A DNA stretch of 59,856 bases from contig JAQUVD010000023.1 in assembly GCA_028693555.1 (NCBI GenBank), forward strand, positions 1-59,856, given 5' to 3'. The position numbers and the translations under genes were made by a program. Origin of the DNA: Hespellia sp. Its GTDB lineage: Bacteria > Bacillota > Clostridia > Lachnospirales > Lachnospiraceae. Each line of letters opens with the position of its first letter. Position 1 is the first letter of the stretch. Below the pieces are notes generated by a model that saw only the letters and a list, made by a program, of their open reading frames with translations, was not told the DNA's origin and ran no database searches. Shown piece by piece: positions 35,240 to 43,916 of this stretch.

Positions 35240-36616
35240 ATGTATAAAATTAATTTCGGGAAACCAAATCACATTCACTTTATCGGTATCGGCGGCATCA
35301 GCATGAGCGGATTAGCTGAGATTTTATTGCAGGAAGGCTTTACCGTATCCGGTTCCGATTCCAAAGAAAGCGCACTGACAAAGCACTTAGAATCCAAAGG
35401 AGCTCAGATCTTTTACGGTCAGAAGGCTTCCAACATCATCGAAGGCATTGACGCCGTTGTCTACACAGCTGCAATCAATCGCGAGAATCCGGAACTGATT
35501 GAGGCAGTCGCGCAGAAGATTCCAATGCTGACACGTGCAGAACTTCTCGGACAGCTTATGAAAAATTACAAAACTCCGATCGCAGTTTCCGGAACACATG
35601 GCAAGACTACGACAACCTCTATGATTTCACACATTTTACTGCAGGGCAATCTGGATCCTACCATCTCTGTCGGCGGAATTCTTCAGGCAATCGGCGGCAA
35701 CATCCGTGTCGGTGGTTCTGAGACCTTTATCACAGAAGCATGTGAATACACCAACAGCTTTTTACATTTCTTCCCTAAAATCGCAGTCATCTTAAATATT
35801 GAAGAAGATCATTTAGATTTCTTCAAGGACCTGGAAGATATCCGCCAGTCCTTCCACCAGTTCGCAGCACTCCTGCCATCTGACGGAACACTTGTAATCA
35901 ATGGAAATATCACGGATTATCAGGAGATTTATGAAGGTCTTAACTGTAACGTTGTTACATATGGCACATCCAAAAATTGTGATTATTGTGCACGCGATAT
36001 TACGTATGATGAAAAAGGAAATGTTTCCTTTGATTTATTAAAGCATGGCAAAAAGACAGACCATATCGTACTTGCCGTAAATGGTGATCACAATGTATCG
36101 AATGCATTATCAGCCATTGCGGTTGCTGATCTTCTTGATATTCCTATGGATACCACAAAAGCCGGACTTCTCTCCTTCCGCGGAACAGACCGTCGTTTCG
36201 AATACAAGGGCATGATGGACGGTGTTACCATTATCGATGACTACGCACATCACCCAACGGAGATCAAAGCCACTTTAACAGCCGCAAAACATTACCCTCA
36301 CAAGAAATTATGGTGTGTCTTCCAGCCACATACTTATACCAGAACCAAAGCATTCTTCGGTGAATTCGCCGAAGCACTTTCACATGCCGACCACGTTGTT
36401 CTCGCAGACATTTATGCCGCAAGAGAAACCGATACATTAGGAATCTCTTCCGAAGATCTTGCGAAGAAAATCCAGGACCTTGGGGCAGATGCAACCTATT
36501 TCCCAAGCTTTGCCGAGATTGAAGAATTCTTAAAAGAAAATTGTGCCACAGGTGATTTGTTGATAACTATGGGTGCCGGAGATGTTGTGAACATCGGAGA
36601 AGACCTCTTAAAATAA
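35240..36616 (+). CDS. murC: UDP-N-acetylmuramate-L-alanine ligase
   Basis: A 458-aa Mur ligase adding L-alanine to UDP-MurNAc, the first step of the peptidoglycan stem peptide. It has the N-terminal Rossmann motif HFIGIGGISMSGLAEILL (split: HFIGIGGISMSG), the P-loop SGTHGKTTTTSM (about 115-126), ILNIEEDHLDFF for metal binding, and the C-terminal DDYAHHPTEI and FQPHTYTR. Monocistronic, not part of a dcw cluster; its stop lies just before two DnaA boxes. Confidence 0.97.
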   Translation: MYKINFGKPNHIHFIGIGGISMSGLAEILLQEGFTVSGSDSKESALTKHLESKGAQIFYGQKASNIIEGIDAVVYTAAINRENPELIEAVAQKIPMLTRAELLGQLMKNYKTPIAVSGTHGKTTTTSMISHILLQGNLDPTISVGGILQAIGGNIRVGGSETFITEACEYTNSFLHFFPKIAVILNIEEDHLDFFKDLEDIRQSFHQFAALLPSDGTLVINGNITDYQEIYEGLNCNVVTYGTSKNCDYCARDITYDEKGNVSFDLLKHGKKTDHIVLAVNGDHNVSNALSAIAVADLLDIPMDTTKAGLLSFRGTDRRFEYKGMMDGVTIIDDYAHHPTEIKATLTAAKHYPHKKLWCVFQPHTYTRTKAFFGEFAEALSHADHVVLADIYAARETDTLGISSEDLAKKIQDLGADATYFPSFAEIEEFLKENCATGDLLITMGAGDVVNIGEDLLK

Positions 36617-36619
36617 AAG

Positions 36620-36651
36620 TTATCCACAGTTTCCACACAGCCTTTTCCACA
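36620..36651 (+). promoter_or_regulatory. Two DnaA boxes upstream of the dnaD-dnaI-prs operon
   Basis: A perfect consensus TTATCCACA (36620-36628) and a second match TTTTCCACA (36643-36651), 23 bases apart in the same orientation, about two helical turns. They lie just before the dnaD promoter. DnaA often autoregulates and controls replication genes through such boxes. There is no AT-rich unwinding region or dnaA/dnaN gene, so this is not an origin. Confidence 0.7.
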
Positions 36652-36660
36652 AAAATGGAC

Positions 36661-36689
36661 TTTTGCCAAATTTGAAGTGATGCTATAAT
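36661..36689 (+). promoter_or_regulatory. Promoter of the dnaD operon
   Basis: TATAAT (36684-36689) with the extended TGC element; the -35 region is TTTTGC at 17 bp or TTGCCA at 15 bp. The transcript would begin near 36696, and AGAGGT serves as ribosome site. Confidence 0.7.
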
Positions 36690-36726
36690 ACTCCTACACG
36701 AATTTTTGAGAGTAGAGGTCACCACC

Positions 36727-37812
36727 ATGAAGGCATTAACATTAAAGAACAAACATCAGAGTAACGCGACAATCGTATCGAACGATTTTATCGATCACTA
36801 TATGGTGAAAGCAAGTGGAGAATTTGTCAAAGTATATCTTATTTTATTAAGATATATTAATGATCCATGCGCAAGACTTACAATCTCCACGATTGCAGAT
36901 TGTCTGAATGATACCGAGAGAGATATTCTGCGCGCATTTCACTTCTGGGAAAAAGCAGGACTGCTTCACCTTGAGCGGGATGCCGACGATAAGATTGTCA
37001 GCATTGAGATGGAGACGACGATTCCGGTTCCGGTAACGGAGAACCCGAACGCCGCTCAGATGATGGAGACGCAGGTGATTCCTGATTTGTCCGCTGTATT
37101 GACAGAGCCTGCACCGGCAGTTCCTGCAGCACCTGCTGTTTCTGCGAAGCAGAACACCATTCCGATGGATTCTTTCAAGGCTCAGAAAGAGATTAAATCC
37201 CTTCTATTTATTGCAGAACAGTATCTTGCTAAGACACTGACCAAGACAGATATTGAGACGATTACATACTTTTATGATGAGCTTGGATTCTCCGCTGATC
37301 TAGTGGAATATCTGATTGAATACTGTGTTGAGAACGGACATAAGAGTATGCGTTATATTCAGACCGTTGCCCTTTCCTGGGCCGATAAGAATATCACAAC
37401 CGTGGAGGAGGCTAAGATGTCCTCGATGTCTTATCATAAGAATTGTTATACCGTTTTGAAGGCATTCGGAATCCACGGACGCTCTCCTGCTCCGGCAGAA
37501 GTTGCTTATATTAACAAATGGACGAATGAGTATGCATTTACAATGGATATCATCCAGGAGGCATGCGCAAGAACAATCGCTGCAACTCATCAGCCAAGTT
37601 TTGAATATACCGACAGCATTTTAGCGAACTGGATGAAAAAACAGGTACACTCCCTGTCTGATATTGCGCGCTTGGATATCGCTTTCCAAAGCAGCAAGAA
37701 GACAAAGAAGAGCGCCTCTTCTAAGAAGCCTCCAATCACAAAAGCGAATAATTTCCAGAGTCGCCAGTATGATATGGATTCTTTGGAGGAACAATTGTTA
37801 CAGAGCAACTAA
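36727..37812 (+). CDS. DnaD domain protein (primosome component)
   Basis: A 361-aa protein from the ATG at 36727. The N-terminal part (about 15-90) is a winged helix resembling the DnaD/DnaB oligomerisation domain (FVKVYLILLRYINDP, STIADCLNDTERDILRAFHF). An Ala/Pro-rich linker follows (about 125-155), then one or two DnaB_2 domains with the ending pattern FEYTDSILANWMKKQ, similar to the YxxxIxxxW motif that binds DNA. In Bacillus DnaD and DnaB recruit the helicase with DnaI; here it lies next to a DnaI-like loader. Which of DnaD or DnaB it replaces is not clear. Confidence 0.88.
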   Translation: MKALTLKNKHQSNATIVSNDFIDHYMVKASGEFVKVYLILLRYINDPCARLTISTIADCLNDTERDILRAFHFWEKAGLLHLERDADDKIVSIEMETTIPVPVTENPNAAQMMETQVIPDLSAVLTEPAPAVPAAPAVSAKQNTIPMDSFKAQKEIKSLLFIAEQYLAKTLTKTDIETITYFYDELGFSADLVEYLIEYCVENGHKSMRYIQTVALSWADKNITTVEEAKMSSMSYHKNCYTVLKAFGIHGRSPAPAEVAYINKWTNEYAFTMDIIQEACARTIAATHQPSFEYTDSILANWMKKQVHSLSDIARLDIAFQSSKKTKKSASSKKPPITKANNFQSRQYDMDSLEEQLLQSN

Positions 37813-37836
37813 CCATCCAGTAAAGGAGTATCACCA

Positions 37837-38835
37837 GTGGGATTAAAGCAGTCACAGTATGACGCGATTATGCGGGATTATCAACAGAAACAATTACAGG
37901 ACCGGGACGTTCTTTCCAAACACCGGGAACAGGTATACGAAAAGGTTCCGGAATACAAATCCTTAGAAGATTCCATTGCGGTTCTTGCCGTTCAATACGG
38001 CAAACGTCTCCTGAACGGTGACGAATCAGCAACCGCTTCCCTCAAGGAAGAGCTTGCGATATTAAGAGACAGTAGAGAGCACCTTCTTGCTTCTGCCGGC
38101 TTCCCCGCAGACTATCTTGAGCCAGTCTATCAGTGCCCGGACTGTCAGGACACCGGATATATCGGTAACAAGAAATGCCATTGTTTTAAGAAGGCAATTA
38201 CAAATTTACTCTATGCACAATCCAATTTAAGTAGTATACTGCAAAAGGAGAATTTTGATACATTTTCTCTTTCGTATTATTCTAACAATCACATTGACCC
38301 AAAAAGCAATCGTTCATCCCTGTCTGTTATGACAGATGCACTTGCTGCCTGTAAGAAATTTGTAACGACATTTGATCAGGAATTCCATAATATTTTTTTA
38401 TATGGGGATACTGGTGTGGGAAAGACTTTTCTCTCCCACTGCATTGCAAAAGAACTTATGGATCAGGCTTACACTGTGATTTATTTTTCTGCCTCCGAGC
38501 TGTTTCAGGTAATGGCAAAGAGCAAATTCGAAAAAGATGTCGATGCAGTCTATATGTATGACTACATTTACGACTGCGACTTACTGATTATTGATGACCT
38601 TGGCACCGAGCTTACGAATGCCTTTGTCACATCCGAGTTATTCTCTTGTGTCAATGAGAGATTATTAAAACAGAAATCTACCATTATTTCCACGAATTTA
38701 TCGCTGGACACATTGGTTGATACATACAGCGAACGTACATTTTCACGTATTACCAGCAGTTATACGATGCTAAAGCTAATCGGAGATGATGTTCGTATCA
38801 CGAAAAAATTACGAAATTCCAGGGAGGAACAATAA
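37837..38835 (+). CDS. DnaC/DnaI-like replicative helicase loader ATPase
   Basis: A 332-aa AAA+ ATPase starting at GTG (AAAGGAG upstream). The N-terminus has a zinc-binding cluster (YQCPDCQDTGYIGNKKCHCF, about residues 104-123) like DnaI, for contact with the DnaB/DnaC-type helicase. The ATPase has Walker A LYGDTGVGKTFLSH, Walker B LLIIDDLGTE, and sensor STNLSLDTL. It loads the replicative helicase onto DNA. Coupled with the DnaD protein upstream and overlapping prs by one base (TAATG). Confidence 0.92.
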   Translation: MGLKQSQYDAIMRDYQQKQLQDRDVLSKHREQVYEKVPEYKSLEDSIAVLAVQYGKRLLNGDESATASLKEELAILRDSREHLLASAGFPADYLEPVYQCPDCQDTGYIGNKKCHCFKKAITNLLYAQSNLSSILQKENFDTFSLSYYSNNHIDPKSNRSSLSVMTDALAACKKFVTTFDQEFHNIFLYGDTGVGKTFLSHCIAKELMDQAYTVIYFSASELFQVMAKSKFEKDVDAVYMYDYIYDCDLLIIDDLGTELTNAFVTSELFSCVNERLLKQKSTIISTNLSLDTLVDTYSERTFSRITSSYTMLKLIGDDVRITKKLRNSREEQ

Positions 38836-40019
38836 TGTTACATCGTTCAGAACGAAGCTTAGAAAATATTCCGGTAGGAGCACTTGGACTGATTCCAATC
38901 GACGGCTGTCAGGAGATGGGGGAAAAGGTCAATAACTATCTTGTGAAATGGAGAAAAGAAAGTGCCATTGAGCATAAAGATGACATCGCATTCTCCGGCT
39001 ATGAGAGGGATAACTTTATCATCGAATCTCAGGTACCTCGATTCGGTTCCGGTGAGGCTAAAGGTATTATCAAAGAATCTGTACGAGGCAGGGATCTCTA
39101 CCTGATGGTAGACGTATGTAACTATAATGTAACTTATTCTCTGACTGGAAATGTCAACCATATGTCTCCAGATGACCACTTCCAGAACCTGAAGCGTATC
39201 ATCGCCGCTGTTGGTGGCAAGGGCAGGCGTATCAATGTGATTATGCCATTTCTTTACGAGAGCCGTCAGCACAAGAGAAGCGGACGTGAATCGCTCGACT
39301 GTGCACTTGCACTGCAGGAATTAGTGAAAATGGGAGTGGATAACATCCTTACATTTGACGCGCATGATCCACGTGTCCAGAACGCAATTCCGCTGAGTGG
39401 ATTTGAGACAGTTCCTTCTACTTACCAGTTTGTAAAAAGTCTGCTCAAACATGTCGATGATTTGAAGATTGATACCGAACACATGATGGTCATCAGCCCA
39501 GACGAAGGTGGAACGCACCGTGCAATCTACCTTGCCAATGTGCTTGGTCTTGATATGGGTATGTTCTACAAACGCCGTGACTACGCCCGTATCGTAGACG
39601 GACGCAACCCAATTGTCGCGCACGAATTCCTTGGCTCTTCCGTGGAAGGAAAAGACGTAATCATCATTGATGATATGATTTCTTCGGGAGAAAGTATTCT
39701 GGATGTTGCCCGCGAATTAAAGAGAAGAAAGGCAAAGCGTGTATATGCTGCCGCTACATTTGGTCTCTTTACAAATGGATTAGACATTTTTGATAAAGCT
39801 TATGAAGAAGGATTGATTTCCGGAATCCTGACTACCAATCTGATTTATCAGACGCCTGAATTACTCAGCAAGCCTTACTACCTGAATTGTGATATGAGCA
39901 AATATATTGCACTTTTAATTGATACCTTAAATCATGATGGTTCCATCAGTGATCTGCTGAATCCAAATGAGAGAATCCAGCATGTATTGACGAAATACCG
40001 CAATGGAGAACATATTTAA
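38835..40019 (+). CDS. prs: Ribose-phosphate pyrophosphokinase (long Lachnospiraceae-type variant)
   Basis: A 394-aa PRPP synthetase, about 80 residues longer than the classical enzyme. Recognisable parts are the flexible-loop region PFLYESRQHKRSGRESLDC, TFDAHDPRVQNA (matching TVDLHAxQIQGFF), VISPDEGGTHRAIYLA and the PRPP loop VIIIDDMISSGES, where the classical loop is DDMIDTAGT. It makes PRPP for purine, pyrimidine, histidine, tryptophan and NAD synthesis; nadC, a PRPP user, is encoded next but on the opposite strand. The divergent motifs suggest different allosteric control. It is translationally coupled to the helicase loader gene. Confidence 0.88.
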   Translation: MLHRSERSLENIPVGALGLIPIDGCQEMGEKVNNYLVKWRKESAIEHKDDIAFSGYERDNFIIESQVPRFGSGEAKGIIKESVRGRDLYLMVDVCNYNVTYSLTGNVNHMSPDDHFQNLKRIIAAVGGKGRRINVIMPFLYESRQHKRSGRESLDCALALQELVKMGVDNILTFDAHDPRVQNAIPLSGFETVPSTYQFVKSLLKHVDDLKIDTEHMMVISPDEGGTHRAIYLANVLGLDMGMFYKRRDYARIVDGRNPIVAHEFLGSSVEGKDVIIIDDMISSGESILDVARELKRRKAKRVYAAATFGLFTNGLDIFDKAYEEGLISGILTTNLIYQTPELLSKPYYLNCDMSKYIALLIDTLNHDGSISDLLNPNERIQHVLTKYRNGEHI

Positions 40020-40040
40020 ATTTATAGTTGTTAACAAACG

Positions 40041-40072
40041 AGGGGCATATCGAAATTGGTATGCCCCTTTTT
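40041..40072. terminator. Terminator between prs and niaR
   Basis: AGGGGCATA (40041-40049) pairs with TATGCCCCT (40060-40068), then TTTTT. It serves convergent prs and the nad operon. Confidence 0.85.
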
Positions 40073-40086
40073 ATTCATCATGAATT

Positions 40087-40626
40087 TTACACCCAGAAAT
40101 TTACAGGCTCATAGTCCTGCAGTCTCGCCAGAAAGGCATCTTCCTGCAGCTTCTCCTGTATCTCGTCCAACGTCTCTACACTATCTGCAATGACCGTGTG
40201 GTAATGGAAGCCTGCCGTAACATTTTTTAACGGCGATGACTTTCCATCATAAAATTGCTCCATGTATCTCTTGACATCACGCCTTGATTTTAAATTCATT
40301 TCCGCACGGACAATTCCATATACCTTATGATACACAAATACATCCTTTACTTTTCCGCCAAGATCCACAATGTCTTGCAGCTCCTGTTCGATTTGTTCAT
40401 CTGTATGGTTAACCTTAAAGACGCGCTGAATCTCTCCGTTTGCATGCAGCACATAGCCGCGGTTCGTTGCCATGATTTCGTATCCATTTGCACGGATAAT
40501 CGCAATATCCTGTACAATAACCTGTCTGCTCACCATTAGGGTCTGGGACAGCTCTGCACCGGGAACAGGTTTTTGGCTTGTTTCCAGAATTTGTATGATT
40601 CGATTTCTTCTCTCTTCTCCACTCAT
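40087..40626 (-). CDS. niaR: Niacin-responsive transcriptional repressor NiaR
   Basis: A 179-aa regulator from the ATG at 40624-40626 (GAGGAAG 6-8 bases upstream; an earlier ATG adds six residues). Residues 1-65 form an HTH_11 winged helix (NRIIQILETSQKPVPGAELS, LMVSRQVIVQDIAIIRANG). Residues 75-175 form a 3H domain with conserved histidines in VFVYHKVYG and AGFHYHTVIAD that bind metal. NiaR represses NAD synthesis genes when nicotinic acid is plentiful. It is the last gene of the nadA-nadB-nadC operon, so the operon is probably autoregulated. Confidence 0.93.
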   Translation of the reverse strand: MSGEERRNRIIQILETSQKPVPGAELSQTLMVSRQVIVQDIAIIRANGYEIMATNRGYVLHANGEIQRVFKVNHTDEQIEQELQDIVDLGGKVKDVFVYHKVYGIVRAEMNLKSRRDVKRYMEQFYDGKSSPLKNVTAGFHYHTVIADSVETLDEIQEKLQEDAFLARLQDYEPVNFWV

Positions 40627-40649
40627 ATTATCTTCCTCTTCCATCTCGT

Positions 40650-41504
40650 CTATATTGCATGGAGATTTTTCAATGACAGATCAAGAATCGGTGCCGAATG
40701 TGTCAATGCACCGCTGGAAATATAGTCGACACCAAGATCTGTCAGTCTTGCAATATTTTCTTTTGTGACATTTCCGGATACCTCGACTTCGGCTTTTCCG
40801 TCGATAATCTGCATTGCCGTCTGCATTTCTTCATGTGTCATATTATCAAGCATGATGATATCCGCGCCGGCTTCTACCGCCTCTTTTACCATTTCCAGTG
40901 TCTCCACTTCCACTTCCACCTTACGCACGAATGGCGCATATGCTTTTGCCATTTCCACCGCTTTTTTTACTCCGCCTGCCGCTCCGATGTGATTATCTTT
41001 GAGCATCACGCCGTCAGTCAGATTATAGCGGTGATTATTTCCGCCTCCAATGCGCACTGCATATTTTTCGAAAATACGATTGTTCGGACTTGTTTTTCTT
41101 GTATCTAAAAGCTTCGTTTTGCTTCCCTTCAGGAGCTGTGCAACAAAATGTGTATACGTTGCGATTCCGCTCATACGCTGCAGATAATTCAGTGCTGTGC
41201 GCTCTCCGCTTAAAAGTACCCGGATATCACCTGTGATTTTTCCGACTTTTTGTCCATTGGATACGTGATCTCCATCCGTAACATAGAATTCGGCACACAT
41301 TTTCCCGTCTAAAAGTGTAAATGTTTTTTCAAATACCTGCAGTCCACAGATAATTCCATCCTCCTTACAAATCAACTCTACTTCTCCGTTCTGTGCATAT
41401 GGCATCACACTGTTCGTGGACACATCCTCGCTGGTAATATCCTCCTTCAATGCACTTAATATAAGCGGTTCTACATTTAATTTCATTGTTGCCTGATCAA
41501 ACAT
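40650..41504 (-). CDS. nadC: Nicotinate-nucleotide pyrophosphorylase (carboxylating)
   Basis: A 284-aa enzyme turning quinolinate and PRPP into nicotinate mononucleotide and CO2. Hallmarks are SGERTALNYLQRMSGIAT (about 96-113), LLDTRKTSPNNRIFEKYAVRIGGGNNHRYNLTDGVMLKDNHI split as LDTRKTSPNNR, GGGNNHRYNL and MLKDNHI, EVEVETLEM, and IMLDNM. It starts directly after the nadB stop codon. Third gene of the nad operon. Confidence 0.97.
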   Translation of the reverse strand: MFDQATMKLNVEPLILSALKEDITSEDVSTNSVMPYAQNGEVELICKEDGIICGLQVFEKTFTLLDGKMCAEFYVTDGDHVSNGQKVGKITGDIRVLLSGERTALNYLQRMSGIATYTHFVAQLLKGSKTKLLDTRKTSPNNRIFEKYAVRIGGGNNHRYNLTDGVMLKDNHIGAAGGVKKAVEMAKAYAPFVRKVEVEVETLEMVKEAVEAGADIIMLDNMTHEEMQTAMQIIDGKAEVEVSGNVTKENIARLTDLGVDYISSGALTHSAPILDLSLKNLHAI

Positions 41505-42806
41505 TTATCCTATTTCCTTTCTTTTATTTACTCGCTCTATCTCGTCTTTTACCTGTTTTTGATATGATTTTTCCAGTGCTTCCACATCTCTGTAATCCTG
41601 CAAATTCACGGTTCCTGCTGCTTCGGTAATCGTTTCGTTTCCGCAAAAATAACTGCTTCCAATCGCCTTCGCCGCACGTTTCGCAAACACAAGACTTTCC
41701 AGCAAGGAATTACTAGCTAAACGATTTCGCCCATGAACACCATTACAGGCGGTCTCTCCCACTGCATACAGACGCTCCAGAGATGTCCGGCTGTTGTAGT
41801 CCACCTTTACACCACCCATAAAATAGTGCTGCGCCGGAACCACCGGAATACATTCTTTGGTTACATCATACCCCATTTTTCTACAATGTTCTACAATATT
41901 TGGAAAATGCTCCTGCAATTCCTTTTCCGGAATGGTCCGTAGATCTTCCCACACGTAATCCGTTCCGTCTTTTTCCATCTGCTTCAAAATGGCTTCTGTT
42001 AACACATCTCTTGGCAGAAGTTCATCCACAAAACGATTCATGTGTTTATCATACAGCTTCGCACCTTCTCCTCTTACAGATTCGGAAATGAGAAAGCTGC
42101 GTGTTTCGTCTGCATATAAGGTCGTCGGATGGATTTGAATGTAATTGATATTTTCCAGTTCCACTTTATGCCGGAGTGCAATTGCCAGCGCATCTCCAGT
42201 CAGATGCCTGAAATTCGTGGAATGCTGATATAATCCGCCGATTCCTCCCGTTGCCATAACCGTTACCTCTGCGATAATCTCTTCGATTGAATGATCGCTT
42301 TTCTCTGCAATAATCCCACAGCACTGACCATCATGACGGATGATATCAAGCATCCTTGTATTCTCAACAATCGTTACATTCGGAAGTTTTCGAACCTGTT
42401 CCAGCAGTTTGCTTGTAATCTCTTTCCCCGTCACATCCTCATGAAATAGAATTCTTTTTTGTGAGTGGGCTCCTTCTCTCGTAAACATCAGATTCCCCTG
42501 TGCATCCTTCTGAAAGCAGGCACCATATGATTCCAAATCAGACACTACATCCTGTGAGGAACGAATCATAATTTCCACGGATTTTTTGTCGTTCTCATAA
42601 TGTCCCGCACGAAGTGTATCTTCAAAATAACTCTCATAATCTTCCTCGTTCTTCAGCATACACATGCCACCCTGTGCAAGAAATGAATCGCTGTTTTCTG
42701 CCTGTGATTTGGTAATCATCAAAATCTGTTTGTCTCTTGGAAGCTGAAGCGCGCAGTATAAGCCCGAACAGCCACTTCCAACAATTACTACATCCGTTTT
42801 TTTCAT
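41505..42806 (-). CDS. nadB: L-aspartate oxidase
   Basis: A 433-aa FAD enzyme oxidising aspartate to iminoaspartate for quinolinate synthesis; in anaerobes fumarate is the acceptor. It has the FAD motif VVIVGSGCSGLYCAL (residues 5-19), the succinate-dehydrogenase-like MATGGIGGLYQHSTN, IQIHPTTLY, SESVRGEGAKL, and GVKVDYNSRTSLERLYAVGE split as YNSRTSLERLYAVGE. At 433 aa it is shorter than E. coli NadB (540) because the C-terminal domain is reduced, as in other Clostridia. Two bases from nadA. Confidence 0.95.
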   Translation of the reverse strand: MKKTDVVIVGSGCSGLYCALQLPRDKQILMITKSQAENSDSFLAQGGMCMLKNEEDYESYFEDTLRAGHYENDKKSVEIMIRSSQDVVSDLESYGACFQKDAQGNLMFTREGAHSQKRILFHEDVTGKEITSKLLEQVRKLPNVTIVENTRMLDIIRHDGQCCGIIAEKSDHSIEEIIAEVTVMATGGIGGLYQHSTNFRHLTGDALAIALRHKVELENINYIQIHPTTLYADETRSFLISESVRGEGAKLYDKHMNRFVDELLPRDVLTEAILKQMEKDGTDYVWEDLRTIPEKELQEHFPNIVEHCRKMGYDVTKECIPVVPAQHYFMGGVKVDYNSRTSLERLYAVGETACNGVHGRNRLASNSLLESLVFAKRAAKAIGSSYFCGNETITEAAGTVNLQDYRDVEALEKSYQKQVKDEIERVNKRKEIG

Positions 42807-42808
42807 AA

Positions 42809-43714
42809 CTACTTCGCCATCTCAAGCATCCTTGTAAGTGGTGCCATTGCCTTTCTTCGAACCTCTTCTGATACAAATACTTCATTGCATTCCGTTTCCA
42901 GACACATTTTCACCTTTTCAAGGGTCACCTTCTCCATATTCAGACAGACCTGTCCGCCGGAAATCGTGTAGAATCTCTTGTTCGGATTCTTCTTTTGAAG
43001 CTCATGGAACACACCTTTTACGGTTCCAATGATATACTCCTGATCGTCGTGCATGGTTGCATAGTCGATAATGCCGGACGTGCTTCCTATGTAATCCGCT
43101 TCCTCCAGCACTTCTTTTGGGCACTCCGGATGCGCTAAAAGTTTTGCCTGTGGATGCTCGTTCTTTGCCGCCCTCACAGCATCCACCGTAATTGCGTGAT
43201 GTCTTGGGCAGTATCCCGGATTGAGAATCACATTTTTCTCCGGCACCTGCTCCGCCACATAACTGCCCAGATGCTGATCTGGAATAAAGAAAATATTTTT
43301 ATTGGGAAGCTTCTTCACAATTTTAACTGCATTCGAAGACGTGACACACACATCAGAATAAGTCTTCGTCTCTGCTGTCGAGTTAATATAACATACCACT
43401 GCAACATCCGGATATTCCGCTCTTACTTTTTCAATGTCTTTTATTTCAATCATATGTGCCATGGGACAATCTGCTGTTGCATCCGGCATGAATACTCGTT
43501 TCTCAGGGTTCAGAATCTTCGCACTCTCCCCCATGAATTCCACCCCCGCAAAAATGATGGTTTGATTTTCCAGTTTTGTAGCAACCTTGCTGAGATAAAA
43601 AGAATCCCCTACATAATCTGCGATTTCCTGTACATCACCTGGAACATAATAATGAGCCAGAATCACCGCATTCTTTTCTTGTTTTAATTTCGTAATCTCT
43701 TCCGCTAATGTCAT
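42809..43714 (-). CDS. nadA: Quinolinate synthase
   Basis: A 301-aa [4Fe-4S] enzyme condensing iminoaspartate with dihydroxyacetone phosphate. It opens with EITKLKQEKNAVILAHYYVPGDVQEIADYVGDS (split: NAVILAHYYVP, IADYVGDS). Cluster cysteines lie in DATADCPMAHM, NPGYCPRHH and VCLNMEKV (one of the CxxC-like positions); HPECPKEV and GSTSGIIDY are also conserved. Length is normal for the 300-aa class. First gene of the nad operon. Confidence 0.97.
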   Translation of the reverse strand: MTLAEEITKLKQEKNAVILAHYYVPGDVQEIADYVGDSFYLSKVATKLENQTIIFAGVEFMGESAKILNPEKRVFMPDATADCPMAHMIEIKDIEKVRAEYPDVAVVCYINSTAETKTYSDVCVTSSNAVKIVKKLPNKNIFFIPDQHLGSYVAEQVPEKNVILNPGYCPRHHAITVDAVRAAKNEHPQAKLLAHPECPKEVLEEADYIGSTSGIIDYATMHDDQEYIIGTVKGVFHELQKKNPNKRFYTISGGQVCLNMEKVTLEKVKMCLETECNEVFVSEEVRRKAMAPLTRMLEMAK

Positions 43715-43781
43715 CTATTGCCTCCCGCCATGCATCATCCTACATGGTCTTTCTATTTCTTAATCGGTGTTACAATGGGCT

Positions 43782-43810
43782 ATTATAGCACAAGTATTTA
43801 CATCTGACAA
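43782..43810 (-). promoter_or_regulatory. Promoter of the nad operon with a possible NiaR site
   Basis: On the minus strand: TTGTCA (43805-43810), 17 bases, TATAAT (43782-43787) with a TGC extension. The -35 region lies in an imperfect palindrome CTGTCTTGTCAG, a plausible NiaR operator. The operator call is tentative. Confidence 0.75.
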
Positions 43811-43831
43811 GACAGTAGACATGACATATGC

Positions 43832-43865
43832 ATTTTCTGACGGGCAAGCTTCAATTTTCTGACGG
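43832..43865 (+). repeat. Tandem 13-bp direct repeat next to the palindromic element
   Basis: ATTTTCTGACGGG occurs at 43832-43844 and again at 43853-43865, a 21-base period. Part of it (ACGGG, then GCAGTT) recurs upstream of the palindrome at 46.1 kb, so it may belong to that element. Confidence 0.6.
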
Positions 43866-43875
43866 GTGAAATGCA

Positions 43876-43916
43876 GTTAGGGACGTAGTGTTTTTGAAAA
43901 ACACTACGTCCCCAAC
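43876..43916. repeat. Palindromic element copy 1 (GGGACGTAGT family), at the end of crcB
   Basis: GGGACGTAGTGTTTTT (43880-43895) with its exact complement (43897-43912); pairing extends to GTT/AAC outside with one mismatch. The TAG stop of crcB on the minus strand is the TAG of this palindrome, and the last residue of CrcB is encoded by it. Confidence 0.85.

Noticed and set aside
36620-36720. Possible replication origin at the DnaA boxes.
   Set aside because: Only two boxes, no AT-rich unwinding element, and dnaA/dnaN are absent; a regulatory use is simpler.
43832-43865. Minimal CRISPR-like repeat pair.
   Set aside because: Only two 13-bp copies with 8-bp spacing and no cas genes; does not meet CRISPR repeat or spacer lengths.
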